A stretch of 64,000 nucleotides of DNA from Talpa occidentalis (lineage: Eukaryota; Chordata; Mammalia; Eulipotyphla; Talpidae): positions 101,392,684 through 101,456,683 of the forward strand of contig NW_026555331.1 in assembly GCF_014898055.3 (NCBI RefSeq), given 5' to 3'. Position 1 is the first letter of the stretch. The number at the start of each line of letters is the position of its first letter. A program made the position numbers and the translations under genes. Shown here piece after piece: positions 46,346-55,900 of this stretch. The notes beneath the pieces are model-generated. The model was given only the letters and a program-made list of their open reading frames with translations, did not search any database and was not told the DNA's origin.

Positions 46346-46885
46346 CGGGTCTCAGTTCCAAAGCCCTCAGTTCCAGGACGCGGGCTGTAGCCCAGATCAG
46401 TGGCGCGGGAATGGCGCCTTTTGAATCCCGCTTCCCTGCCTGGGCGCCTTGTTCCTGCTCACTCAGGGAGGGCCTCCGCCCGGGTCTCAGTTCCAAAGCC
46501 CTCAGTTCCAGGACGCGGGCTGTAGCCCAGATCAGTGGCATGGGAATGGCGCCTTTTGAATCCCGCTCCCCTGCCTGGGCGCCTTGTTCCTGCTCACTCA
46601 GGGAGGGCCTCCGCCCGGGTCTCAGTTCCAAAGCCCTCAGTTCCAGGACGCGGGCTGTAGCCCAGATCAGTGGCGCGGGAATGGCGCCTTTTGAATCCCG
46701 CTCCCCTGCCTGGGCGCCTTGTTCCTGCTCACTCAGGGAGGGCCTCCGCCCGGGTCTCAGTTCCAAAGCCCTCAGTTCCAGGACGCGGGCTATAGCCCAG
46801 ATCAGTGGCGCGGGAATGGCGCCTTTTGAATCCCGCTCCCCTGCCTGGGCACCTTGTTCCTGCTCACTCAGGGAGGGCCTCCGCC
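46346..46885 (-). repeat. four tandem 135-bp promoter monomers
   Basis: Starts at 46346, 46481, 46616 and 46751 (cgggtctcagttccaaagcc) give an exact 135-bp period for all copies. Copies differ by very few bases (for example cgcggg to catggg in the second, tgtagc to tatagc in the fourth). Because 135 is a multiple of 3, open frames run through on both strands (the 200- and 230-codon ORFs here); these are by-products. In L1 sense each unit contains attcccgcgcc, resembling an E2F site. Confidence 0.95.
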
Positions 46886-47393
46886 GTCTCCCCGCAAGCC
46901 TAGGTCGCAGGCGCAGGGCCCTGGGCAGCTGCAATCCGAGCGCCGCTTTCGCGCAAGCTTACCGGGTGGCCGGGGCTGTGTGCTGGTGCTGGGCTCCTCC
47001 TGGTGGGCGGGGCTCTCTTTACTGGCGCCTGGAGCTCACCTCCGCGGCGGATCCTGCAGGGTTCGCCTCAGCTCCCGTTCACGGGGTGTGGTGGCTGAAA
47101 TAGTTCCTTTCCACTCACAGTCCCACTTGCTGCATCCGTTTTTCTTGTTGGGCGTTTTGGTTTGTTGTTTCCCTCGTCTCTGCCGGTCGGAGAGAGCCGC
47201 CTCTGTGGGCGGGGGAGGGGAGCAGGGTTCTGCGCTTCCCTCCCTTCTCGACCTCTTTTATGGCAACTTTCTTCTTCGGGCAGTTTGCTGGAGTCGTCCG
47301 TTTATCTTCCCTGTCTCAGTTCTCACTGGGACCTGCCGCTTTTCCTCCCTATTAACTTTTTTTAATGGGAGATCTTACTCGCAGCGTCTCCTC

Positions 47394-47404
47394 GCCGCCA
47401 TGTT
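47394..47404 (-). promoter_or_regulatory. YY1-like site at L1-A 5' terminus
   Basis: In L1 sense aacatggcggc lies about 15-25 bp from the 5' end, matching the AANATGGCGNC core. A YY1 site at this position sets the transcription start in human L1. Binding here is inferred. Confidence 0.6.
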
Positions 47405-47426
47405 GCTCCGCCCCTCAATGTGATTC

Positions 47427-47445
47427 TATTCTGGATTTCTTTTTT
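47427..47445. repeat. TSD, right copy, of L1-A
   Basis: Exact 19-bp repeat of 40542-40560. Confidence 0.92.
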
Positions 47446-47892
47446 CCTTTCCCTTTTTTTTTTTTTAACAGGAATAATTTAAAATAGCAAATGGGCAGGT
47501 AAAAAAACATAACACCAGTGAACTTGAAACCTGAAGGCAATATGATATCACAAGAAAACTACAATGATTCTCTAGAAATCAAACTCAAAGACATGGAACA
47601 TTATATATCCCTATTGGGTAGATAATTCAAAGCTAATATCATGAGGAAATTCAAAGAGATACAGGAAAAGTCAGAGAAGTAATTCAAAGAGAAACAAGAG
47701 AATTCACAAAAGCAATTCAATGAGCTTGAGAGGAAAATTAAGAAGATAGAAATATAATAAGAAACCATTAAAGATTCAGATGTGAAGAATTCAATAAACA
47801 AGATAAAAAAATGCTGAAATAGAATAGTCCTTAAGGAGGAGTGAATCAGTGAGCCTGAATGTAGAAAACTAGAAATGATTCAGGTGGAAAAA

Positions 47893-47911
47893 GATATATA
47901 TATATATATAA
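47893..47911. repeat. (TA)n microsatellite
   Basis: gatatatatatatatatata within the old L1. Confidence 0.85.
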
Positions 47912-48283
47912 GATTAAAAACAAACAAACAAATGGTATAAGAGCTCAGATTCCATTAGGAAAACCAACATAAGGGTCATGGGTATTCCAAAAAGTGAAGA
48001 GAGGGGGAAGGAAATGGAAAGTTTAGTCAACTAATAGCTGAGCTCCTCAAATCTGGGGAAGGAACTGAATATTTAAGTCCATGAAGCTAAAGTGTTAGAT
48101 GTAAATCTTGAAACCATAAAATATATGAAGAAAACAAGAGCGATAAGCTCTTTGACATTGACCTTGGAGATATGTTTGGAGACTTGAGTCCAATGACAAT
48201 GGAAACAAAAGCAATAATAAACAAATGGGACTATAGAAAACCAAAAAGTTTCTGCAAAGGAAAGAAACTTACTAAAATGAAAA

Positions 48284-48452
48284 GGGGGGGGGGCCGAGAG
48301 GTCAGAAGGAGGGAGGGAGAAGCACAGGGGACTGTGGTGATGGTGCACAGGTGAATTGGTGGTGAAAATTCTATGGGGACTACACCTGAGAGAAGAAAGC
48401 AAACATTGTTTAAAAATGAACAATGATGTAAAATATATATAAATTAAAAAGT
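48284..48452 (+). mobile_element. short 3' L1 fragment nested in old L1
   Basis: About 165 bp of L1 3' UTR: G-run (48286-48296), ggagggagggagaagcacag, gtggtgatggtgcacaggtg, attctatggggactacacct gag, then aaacaatgatgtaaaa-like tail. It matches the reverse complement of the 3' UTR at 8100-8290, so it belongs to that subfamily and not to L1-A/L1-B. The old L1 resumes on both sides. Confidence 0.75.
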
Positions 48453-49724
48453 CTCTTACTTGGAAAAAAATGAAAAAAGATCATAGTCACTGAGAATATA
48501 TTGGCATACATCTAACGAGGGGTTAATATTCCACAATGTATAAAGAATCCTGAAACTCAACAACAAAATCTCAAACACCCTCTCCCCCTCCCCCAAATTG
48601 GCAGAGGACCTGAGCAGACACTTCTCCAAAGAAGACATACAGATGGCCAACAGACACATGAAAAGATGTTCACCTCTTATTATCAGGAAAATGCAAATCA
48701 AGACAACAAGGTGTTATTACCACACACTTGTGAGAATGGATATTTTCCAAAAGACAAGCAACAAGTGGTGAGAATGTGGAAAGAAGGAAATGTAAATTGT
48801 CTAAATACCCTGGAAACGTTTACGGGGCTACCTCAAAAAATTAAATATAGAAATTCCATACTATCCAGTTATCTCACTTCAGGGTGCTCACCAAAATTAT
48901 ACAAATACACTATTTTGAAGAATTGTATATACTTTGAAGTTCATTACAGCATTATTTATAGTAGCCTAGAGGTGGAAACAACTTAAGCATTCATTCACAG
49001 ATGATTGAATGAAGAAGTGGTATGTATATTCAATGAAATACTATTTTGCTATAAATAAAGATGGAACTCTACCACTTGCAGCAACATGGATGGACTAGAG
49101 GGTACTATTTTTATTGAAATAAGTCAGATGGAGAAAGGCAAACACTATATGATTTTACTAGTATTTGTATAAAGAAACAAAACTGATGAACTAAACAAAA
49201 CAATAAACTTCTAGGTTATGAGACCAATTAGTGGTTACTAGAAGGGAAGGGAGAAGAGGGCTGGGTAAATTGGAACAAAAGGGACAATTATATGGTGAAG
49301 AATAGAATTGGGCTTTTAGTGGTGGACTTAATGTAGTTTATATAAATATTGATTTATTATAATGCACACTTGAAACTTACATAATGTTACAATGCAATGT
49401 TACTTCAATAAAAAGTAATAAAAATAGATTAAAAATATTTGATGAAGACCTGGAAACAGTAAACTGTACAGAGAAAGCAGAACAACTCAATTTCTTGCCT
49501 TCTATAATAGGAAACAAAAAGCTATTTGAGTCTTGATCTTTCATAGCTAGAATAATATAAATTTAGAATTTTTAAAAAGTTAAATCACTAATAAAATTTA
49601 AGTCAGGCTATACTTACATCAGTCCAGAAAACCAAAATTGAAGTGGGTTTAGAAGAGAATGAGATGGAGGAAATGAAGACGATTAAGTACAGATAATTTT
49701 TCCAAAGACTTTCACTGTGAAAAC

Positions 49725-50235
49725 TAACAGAAAACCAGGTAATAGCTGAAGGATGTGGGGTCAAGAGAGGATTTTTCTTTGTTGTTAAATATCATCAGGA
49801 AAGATTCAGTCAGAAAGAAGATTTTGGGGCCTCCCCGGTGGCGCAGCGGTTGAACGCTGGGTTGTGAAGCTGCCCGCAGCCTCTGCAGCACCAGTTTGAT
49901 CCCCGGCTGCTCCCCGGCCACTGGAGGAGGGTCCCACATGGCGCACAGACCTCTCCTGCCACCCGCTGCTCCCCTCAGCAGTGTACTTCGGTCCTTCTGC
50001 CTGTTCTGCTCCCCGCTCTGGCTCAGGTGAATTCTCTCACCCTCCCGTGCTTCAGACTGTACACAGTGCTTGTATAAATAAATAAATAAATCTTAAAAAA
50101 AAAAAAAGATTTTGATGATATAAGAGAGAAAGAAGGCAATGTCTGGAGTGAAGTCCTTGAGGGGATGAGAAACACTGGGATGCAGGTAGAGGAATCGCCT
50201 GAGATGTGTGCTCAGATGATTCATTCATTGTTAGG
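49725..50235. repeat. ancient interspersed repeat (family as at 13.3-14.2 kb), split by a SINE
   Basis: Flanks of the SINE carry gaaggatgtggggtcaagag agg, and after it ggagtgaagtccttgagggg atgagaaac, both fitting the same old repeat family. Name uncertain. Confidence 0.4.
49827..50105 (+). mobile_element. tRNA-derived SINE, younger subfamily
   Basis: It starts gggcctccccggtggcgcag cgg, B box agtttgatcc, linker ccccggccactggaggaggg, body ctgctcccctcagcagtgta and tail tataaataaataaataaatc followed by A-run. TSD aagattttg occurs at 49818-49826 and 50106-50114. Confidence 0.93.
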
Positions 50236-50284
50236 GAAGATAGACTATGAGACTATTAACAATGATTCATTTTATGTCTTCAGC

Positions 50285-50440
50285 TTTTGTGTGTGTATGT
50301 GCCTCAGTTATAGTTCTGTGAAGTAGAAGAACTGATACCTATCTCATGGGAAAGGGGTTGTGAGGATTAAATTAGTTCATACATACAGGTTATGTAGAGC
50401 AGTGCTTCACAAATAGCAAGTAGTTAGTAAAAGTTAAAAT
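50285..50440 (+). repeat. MIR SINE 3' half
   Basis: gcctcagttatagttctgtg, ctgatacctatctcatggga, gttgtgaggattaaattagt tcatacat and gagcagtgcttcacaaatag caagtag match MIR in order. Confidence 0.65.
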
Positions 50441-50441
50441 A

Positions 50442-51203
50442 ATTATTTCCTTAAAAAATAAATACAAAAAACTCACACAAAAATACAGATGAAAAAGTTC
50501 TAGAGATGAGTAGTGGTGATGGTGTCCAATATGAGTGTATTTAATGCCATTGAAATGTATACTCGAAATATGGTTAGAATGGTAAAATTTTTGTTTTGTA
50601 TACTTTACCACAGTAAGAAAAAAAAATTGTGGTAAGTTGATGGAATCTGGAGTGGCAAGATGAAGTAGATTTGGTCTGATTGCATCTATGTTTTCCCCCC
50701 TGAAATGACAAGTCATTAACTGAGGTGAGATGGGAAAAGAGTTGGGTGACTTGACATAAGAGAGTGGGTATGAAATAATTCTCTCGGAGGCTGAGACAAT
50801 GAATTTACTATGAAAGTGTAGTGAGGTTATCTGGCAGTTATTGAGATCTGTAGCTCTAAGTTGGAAGTAAATTCAGTTGCCAGGTGCTGCTTTGTCACAG
50901 AGACGGAGTAAGTGGGTTGTTATGTTAACCTAAGTTGGTAAGTTTTCCAGGGGAGTTTAATAAAAGGGGGAAAAGGGCAAAGTAGCAAGGGTCTTTACAG
51001 AGGAGTTGTTAGAGTGCTGATCCATGAAATTCAGCACTATACAATAAAATTAAGAGGTTTCAGGCAGATCTGATCAGGAAGAAACACAAATTAAGAAATG
51101 AGAAATGAAAAAAAGAAATGAGAAATAGCACATAACAAAAGGTATTGAGGAAATGTCATCATTTACTGAAATGCAAATGGCCATGAGATATTTAAATAAT
51201 CGC
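50442..51203. other. unique sequence, no gene seen
   Basis: No recognised repeat and no credible ORF. Confidence 0.4.
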
Positions 51204-51322
51204 TCAACTTCTGTATAGCAAAAGAGACAGTAACCAAAACAAAGAGACACCCCACTGATGGGGAGAAAATTTTTGCACACAACACTAATGATAAAGGACT
51301 GATCACAAAAATCTACAAAGAG

Positions 51323-51603
51323 GGCCTCCCTGGTGGCGCAGCGGTTGAGCGCTTGGTTGCAAAGCTGACTGCAGCCTCTGCAGCGCTGGTTCAATCCCCG
51401 GCTGCTCCCCGGCCACTGGAGGAGGGTCCCACATGGGCTGCAGACCTCTCCTGCTGCCCGCTGCTCCCCTCAGCAGTGTACTTTGGTCCTTCTGCCTGCT
51501 CTGCTCCCCGCTCTGGCCCTGGTGAATTCTCTCACCCTCCCGTGCTTCTGACTTTCTGACTGTACCCAGTGCTTGTATAAATAAATAAATAAATCTTAAA
51601 AAA
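51323..51603 (+). mobile_element. tRNA-derived SINE nested in L1, perfect TSD
   Basis: A complete young copy: head ggcctccctggtggcgcagc ggttgag, B box ggttcaatcc, linker ccccggccactggaggaggg, tail tataaataaataaataaatc plus A-run. TSD aaaaatctacaaagag, 16 bp exact, at 51307-51322 and 51604-51619. The host L1 frame continues directly across. Confidence 0.95.
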
Positions 51604-51622
51604 AAAAATCTACAAAGAGCTG

Positions 51623-52330
51623 ATGAGACTCAACAAAAACAAAGTAAATAACCCTGTCAAAAAATGGGCAGAAGAGCTAAAAAGAAACTTCTCCAGGGAG
51701 CAAATGCAAATGGCTAACAGGCATTTGAAAAAATGTTCGACATCACTGATAATCAGGGAAATGCAAATCAAAACTACAATGAGATACCATCTTACACCAG
51801 TGAAAATGGCACATATTAAAAAAACTAGCAGCAACAAATGTTGGTGAGGATGTGGAACTCTCCTGCACTGCTGGTGGGAAAAAGGAACTCTCCTGCACTC
51901 CTGGTGGGAATGCAAACTGGTCCAACCACTATGGAGAGCTGTGTGGAGGTTCCTCAGTCTGCTAAAGATGGAGCTTCCATATGACCCAGCAATTCCACTC
52001 CTAGGTATTTACCCAAAGAACACAGAAACATTAATTCAAAAGGGCACCTGCACCTCTGTGTTTATCGCAGCACTATTTACAATAGCTAAGCTATGGAAAC
52101 AAGCCAAATGCCCAAATATAGATGACTGAATCAAGAAGATGTGGTACATATACACAATGGAATGTTACTCAGCAATCAAAAAAGATAAACTCATGCAATT
52201 TGCAGCAACATGGATGAGGCTGGAAGGGATCATGCTCAGTGAAATAAATCAGAAAGAAAAAGAAAAATACCAGATAGTCTCACTCAGCAGGAATCTAGAA
52301 AACCTAAATAAGGGATCAAGAAAAGACTAA
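51623..52330 (+). pseudogene. L1 ORF2 C-terminal fragment with internal 30-bp duplication
   Basis: Frames give [20 protein letters not shown] and [20 protein letters not shown], then after frame breaks [20 protein letters not shown] and [21 protein letters not shown] tandem duplication (ggaactctcctgcactSctg gtgggaaaaa, two copies) disrupts the Cys/His motif, and a stop (tgactgaatcaag) lies near 52125. Confidence 0.85.
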
Positions 52331-52601
52331 TTATAATAAAGTAAAAATGAAAATCAACAAGCAACTGTAAACCAGGGACACACTACGGGGAGGGGCGGGG
52401 GAGAAGGGAGTAGGATCAAAACAAGGGTGGTGGGAATTGTATGGGGACTATAACCAAGATGAAAATGCATACATTGTGCAAAAATGAAAAATGATGTAAA
52501 AAATATGCAAAATTTAAAAACCAAAATAAATAAAAAATGCTCAAGAATTCAACTCTCCTGAGTCCATTGTACTGTGGTGCTTAAGTAATTCAGAACCTAA
52601 A

Positions 52602-52618
52602 CTTATGGGGGAATTTTA
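52602..52618. repeat. TSD, left copy, of L1-B
   Basis: cttatgggggaatttta, 17 bp, identical to 58655-58671. Confidence 0.92.
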
Positions 52619-52641
52619 TTTTTTTTTTTTATTTTTTTTTC

Positions 52642-52751
52642 TATTAATGGAGGAAGATACAATTACTTTACTTCTTCATAAAACACTACTTTTAATTCCA
52701 CATTTTGATAAGATAAGATGACAATAAATATTCATGTGTTTTCCATTTTTA
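52642..52751 (-). other. putative 3'-transduced sequence of L1-B
   Basis: This AT-rich, single-copy-looking sequence (plus strand ctattaatggaggaagatac through cacattttgataagataaga to tgttttccatttttaatt) lies between the L1 A-rich end and the terminal poly(A), inside the TSD pair. On the minus strand an ATTAAA variant signal sits about 45 bp before the final poly(A) (plus tttaat near 52692). It has no counterpart in L1-A. Confidence 0.8.
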
Positions 52752-52954
52752 ATTATTTATTTATTTATTTATTTATTTTTTTAAATTAATTTTATTTTTA
52801 TATTCCCCATACAATTGCAATCCCCCCATTCTGACCCCAATCCCTCCCCTCCCGCCCCCACCCCCCAAAAAGTGTCTCTGGTTCATAGTTTTTGTTGATT
52901 TTGATTTTCACTTTCTTATAGTTATTCATTTTCCTGGTCCCTTATTTAAGTTTT

Positions 52955-55900
52955 CTAGATCCCTGCTATGAGTGAGACCATCCGGTATTTTTCTTTTTCT
53001 TTTTGGCTTATTTCACTGAGCATGATCCCTTCCAGCGTCATCCATGTTGCTGCAAATTGCATGTGTTTATCTTTTTTGAATGCTGAGTAATATTCCATGG
53101 TATATATGTACCACATCTTCTTGATCCAGTCATCTATTTTTGGGCATTTGGGTTGTTTCCAAAGCTTAGCTATTGTAAACAGTGCTGCTATAAACATAGG
53201 GGTGCAGGTGTTCTTTGGAATTGATGTTTCTGTGTTCTTTGGGTAAATACCTAGGAGTGGAATTGCTGGATCCTGTGGAAGCTCTATGTTTAGTAGGTCC
53301 AGAAATCTCCACACTGCTCTCCATAGTGGTTGGACCAGTTTTCACTCCCACCAACAGTGCAGGAGAGTTCCTTTTTCTCCACAACCTCGCCAACATTTGT
53401 TGTTGCTAGTTTTTTTAATATGTGCCATTCTCACTGGTGTAAGATGGTATCTCATGGTAGTTTTGATTTGCATTTCCCTGATTGCAAGTGATGTTGAACA
53501 TTTTTTCATATGCCTGTTGACCATTCGCATTTCCTCTTCAGAGAAGTTTCTTTTTAGTTCCTCTGTCCATTTTTTGACTGGATTATTTTCTTTGTTGTTG
53601 TTGAGTCTCATCAGCTCTTTGCAGATTTTTGTGATCAGTCCTTTATCATTAGTGTTGGGTGCAAAAATTTTCTCCCAGTTGGTGGGGTTTCTCTTTGTTT
53701 TTGTTATTGTCTCTTTTGCTGTGCAGAAGCTCTTTATTTGATGTAGTCCCAGCTGTTGATCTTTGCCTTCACTATCACTGCTTTGGGTGATGTGTCTGTA
53801 AAGATGTCTTGGATGTGCAAATCCCATAGTGTTTCGCCTATATTTCCTTCTATGTATTTTATGGTTTCAGGTCTTATGTCTAGTTCTTTAATCCATTTTG
53901 AGTTGATTTTTGTGTATGGTGTGAGGTAGTGGTCAAGCTTCATTCTTTTGCATGTAGCGACCCAGTTTTCCCAGCACCATTTATTGAACAAACTTTCTTT
54001 GCTCCAATGCATAGTCTTTGCTCCTTTGTCAAAGATTAGTTGACCATAAATCTGTGGGTTTATTTCTGGATTTTCTATTCGATTCCATTGGTCTGTATGT
54101 CTGTTCTTGTTCCAATACCATGCAGTTTTGATGATTATGGCTTTGTAGTATAGTTTGAAGTCTGGGAGTGTGATGCCTCCATTCCTTCTTTTTTTTCAGG
54201 AGAGCTTTGGCTATTCGGGTTTTTGGTGATTCCATATGAATTTCATCAATAATTGTTCTATTTCTTTGAAGAATGCCATTGAGATTTTGATTGGAATAGC
54301 ATTGAATCTGTATATTGCTTTTGGTAGGATGGCCATTTTAATAATGTTTATTCTCCCAATCCATGAGCAGGGGATGTCTTTCCATTTTTGTGTCTTCTTC
54401 TATTTCTTTTAACAGTGTTTTATAGTTTTCTTTGTATAGGTCCTTTACCTCTTTGTTAGATTTATTCCCAAATATTTGATTTTTTTTGTTTCAATAATAA
54501 AAGGGATGGTTTTTTTTATTTCTTCTTCTTCAGATTTATTGTTTGTATATAGGAAGGCTACTGACTTTTGCGTGTTGATTTTGTATCCTGCCACTTTACT
54601 GAACTGATTGATGAGTTGAATTAGTTTTTTGTGGAGTTTTTGGGGTTCTCTATGTATATTATCATATCATCTGCAAAGAGTGATAGTTTGACTTCTTCCC
54701 TTTGGATTCCTTGGATGTCTTTCTCTTGTCTTATTGCTCTGGCTAGGACTTCCAGTATTATATTGAAAAGCAGTGGTGAAGTGGACATCCTTGTCTTGTT
54801 CCAGATCTTAATGGAATTGCTTTCAGCTTTCACCATTGAGAATGATACTGGCTGTTGGCTTGTCATATACGGCCTTTATGATGTTGAGGTACGTTCCTTG
54901 TATCCCAAGAATTTCAAGGGCTTTTATCATGAATGGGTGTTGCACTTTGTCGAAAGCTTTCTCAGCATCTATTGATATTATCATATGTTTTATTATATTC
55001 TTTTTGTTGATGTGTTGGATAACGTTGATTGATTTTCGGATGTTGAACCATCCTTGTGTCCCTGGAATGAATCCTACTTGGTCGTGGTGAATTACCTTAT
55101 GGATACACTGTTGGATTCTGATAGCTAAAATTTTATTGAGGATTTTTGCATCAGTGTTCATTAGGGAGATTGGCCTATAGTTTTCTTTTTTTGTGTTGTC
55201 CTTGTTCGGTTTTGGTATTAGTGTAATGTTGGCTTCATAGAACGTGTTAGGTATTATACCTTCCTTCTCAATTTTTTGGAAGAGTTTGTGAAGGATAGGT
55301 ACCAATTCGTCTCTGAATGTTTGGTAGAATTCATTTGTAAATCCATCAGGTCCTGGGCTTTTGTTTTTGGGGAGGTTTTTGATTACCATTTCAATTTCGC
55401 TAATTGTAATTGGTCTGTTTAGGTGTTCTATTTCTTCTTTATCTAGCTTTGGGTGATTGTAGAGTTGTAGGAATTTGTCCAACTCCTGTAGATTGTTAAA
55501 CTTGTTTCCATATAACTGTTCATAGTAGTTATTAATAATTCTTTTGATTTCTGCTGTGTCTGTTGTGATTTCTCCTCTTTCATTTATTATCCTATTTATT
55601 TGTGCTTTCTCCTTTTTGCCCTTGTGAGCCTGGCAAGGGTTTATCTATTTTATTTATTTTTTCGAAGAACCAGCTCTTGGTTTCATTGATCTTTTGGATT
55701 GTTTTTTTAGTTTCGATTTCATTTATTTCTGCTTTGGTTTTTATTATTTCTTTTCTTCTACTGGTTTTGGGGCTTTTTTGTTGTTCTTTTTCTAGATCTT
55801 TGAGTTTCGAGATTAGGTTGTTTCTTTGAGTTCTTTCTTGTTTCTTGATGTGAGCATCTATTGCTATATATTTTCCTCTTATTACTGCTTTTGCTGCATC

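Larger units (their letters stand above)
40561..47426 (-). mobile_element. full-length L1 (L1-A)
   Basis: About 6.87 kb in minus orientation. Right to left: 5' terminus near 47420, 5' UTR of about 1.7 kb with four 135-bp tandem monomers, ORF1 (one open frame), a 78-bp spacer with a long A-tract (44611-44631), ORF2 (four frames joined by single-base shifts), a 182-bp 3' UTR with G-runs, and poly(A) (plus-strand poly-T to 40571). The perfect 19-bp TSD implies a recent insertion. Target: an old plus-strand L1 whose remainder continues at 47446. The 5' end carries an ATGGCGGC motif close to the first base, as in other full-length L1s. GC content rises sharply over the 5' UTR. Confidence 0.95.
45714..47426 (-). 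promoter_or_regulatory. L1-A 5' UTR / internal promoter, CpG-rich
   Basis: Next to ORF1 lie two diverged units of about 190 bp (about 45770-45950 and 45955-46130; each has ggtccctgttctaaaatg-like then gcctggtctgccccggc). These are related to the monomers of L1-B. Then come about 200 bp of single-copy sequence, four 135-bp monomers (46346-46885) and about 540 bp of 5' sequence. The many CpGs make it CpG-island-like, the usual methylation target in L1. Confidence 0.85.
47446..49435 (+). mobile_element. old plus-strand L1 (L1MA/L1MB-like), internally deleted
   Basis: 47500-47930 resembles an eroded ORF1 coiled coil (repeated aattcaaagagaaacaagag-type heptads). From about 48085 it jumps to ORF2 3' sequence (gtaaatcttgaaaccataaa atatatg; gcaataataaacaaatggga; later ctgagcagacacttctccaa agaagacat; gcaaatcaagacaacaaggt). 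It ends in an old L1 3' UTR (gcacacttgaaacttacata atgtt; cttcaataaaaagtaat). L1-A inserted in its 5' part. Multiple frameshifts and stops are present. Confidence 0.8.
51206..52545 (+). mobile_element. 5'-truncated L1, split by a SINE
   Basis: It begins in ORF2 (acttctgtatagcaaaagag acagtaac), continues after the SINE through the Cys/His region and C-terminus, then the 3' UTR (cacactacggggaggggcgg; aagatgaaaatgcatacatt) and an A-rich end (52525-52545). A 30-bp tandem duplication is present at 51852-51911. TSD is weak (gctcaa shared). Confidence 0.9.

Noticed and set aside
46332..47103. Long ORFs on both strands (200, 230 and 189 codons), Ala/Arg/Leu-rich and repetitive
   Set aside because: They are produced by the 135-bp L1 promoter monomer, whose length is a multiple of three, so any frame open in one unit stays open in all. 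No independent protein family is seen.
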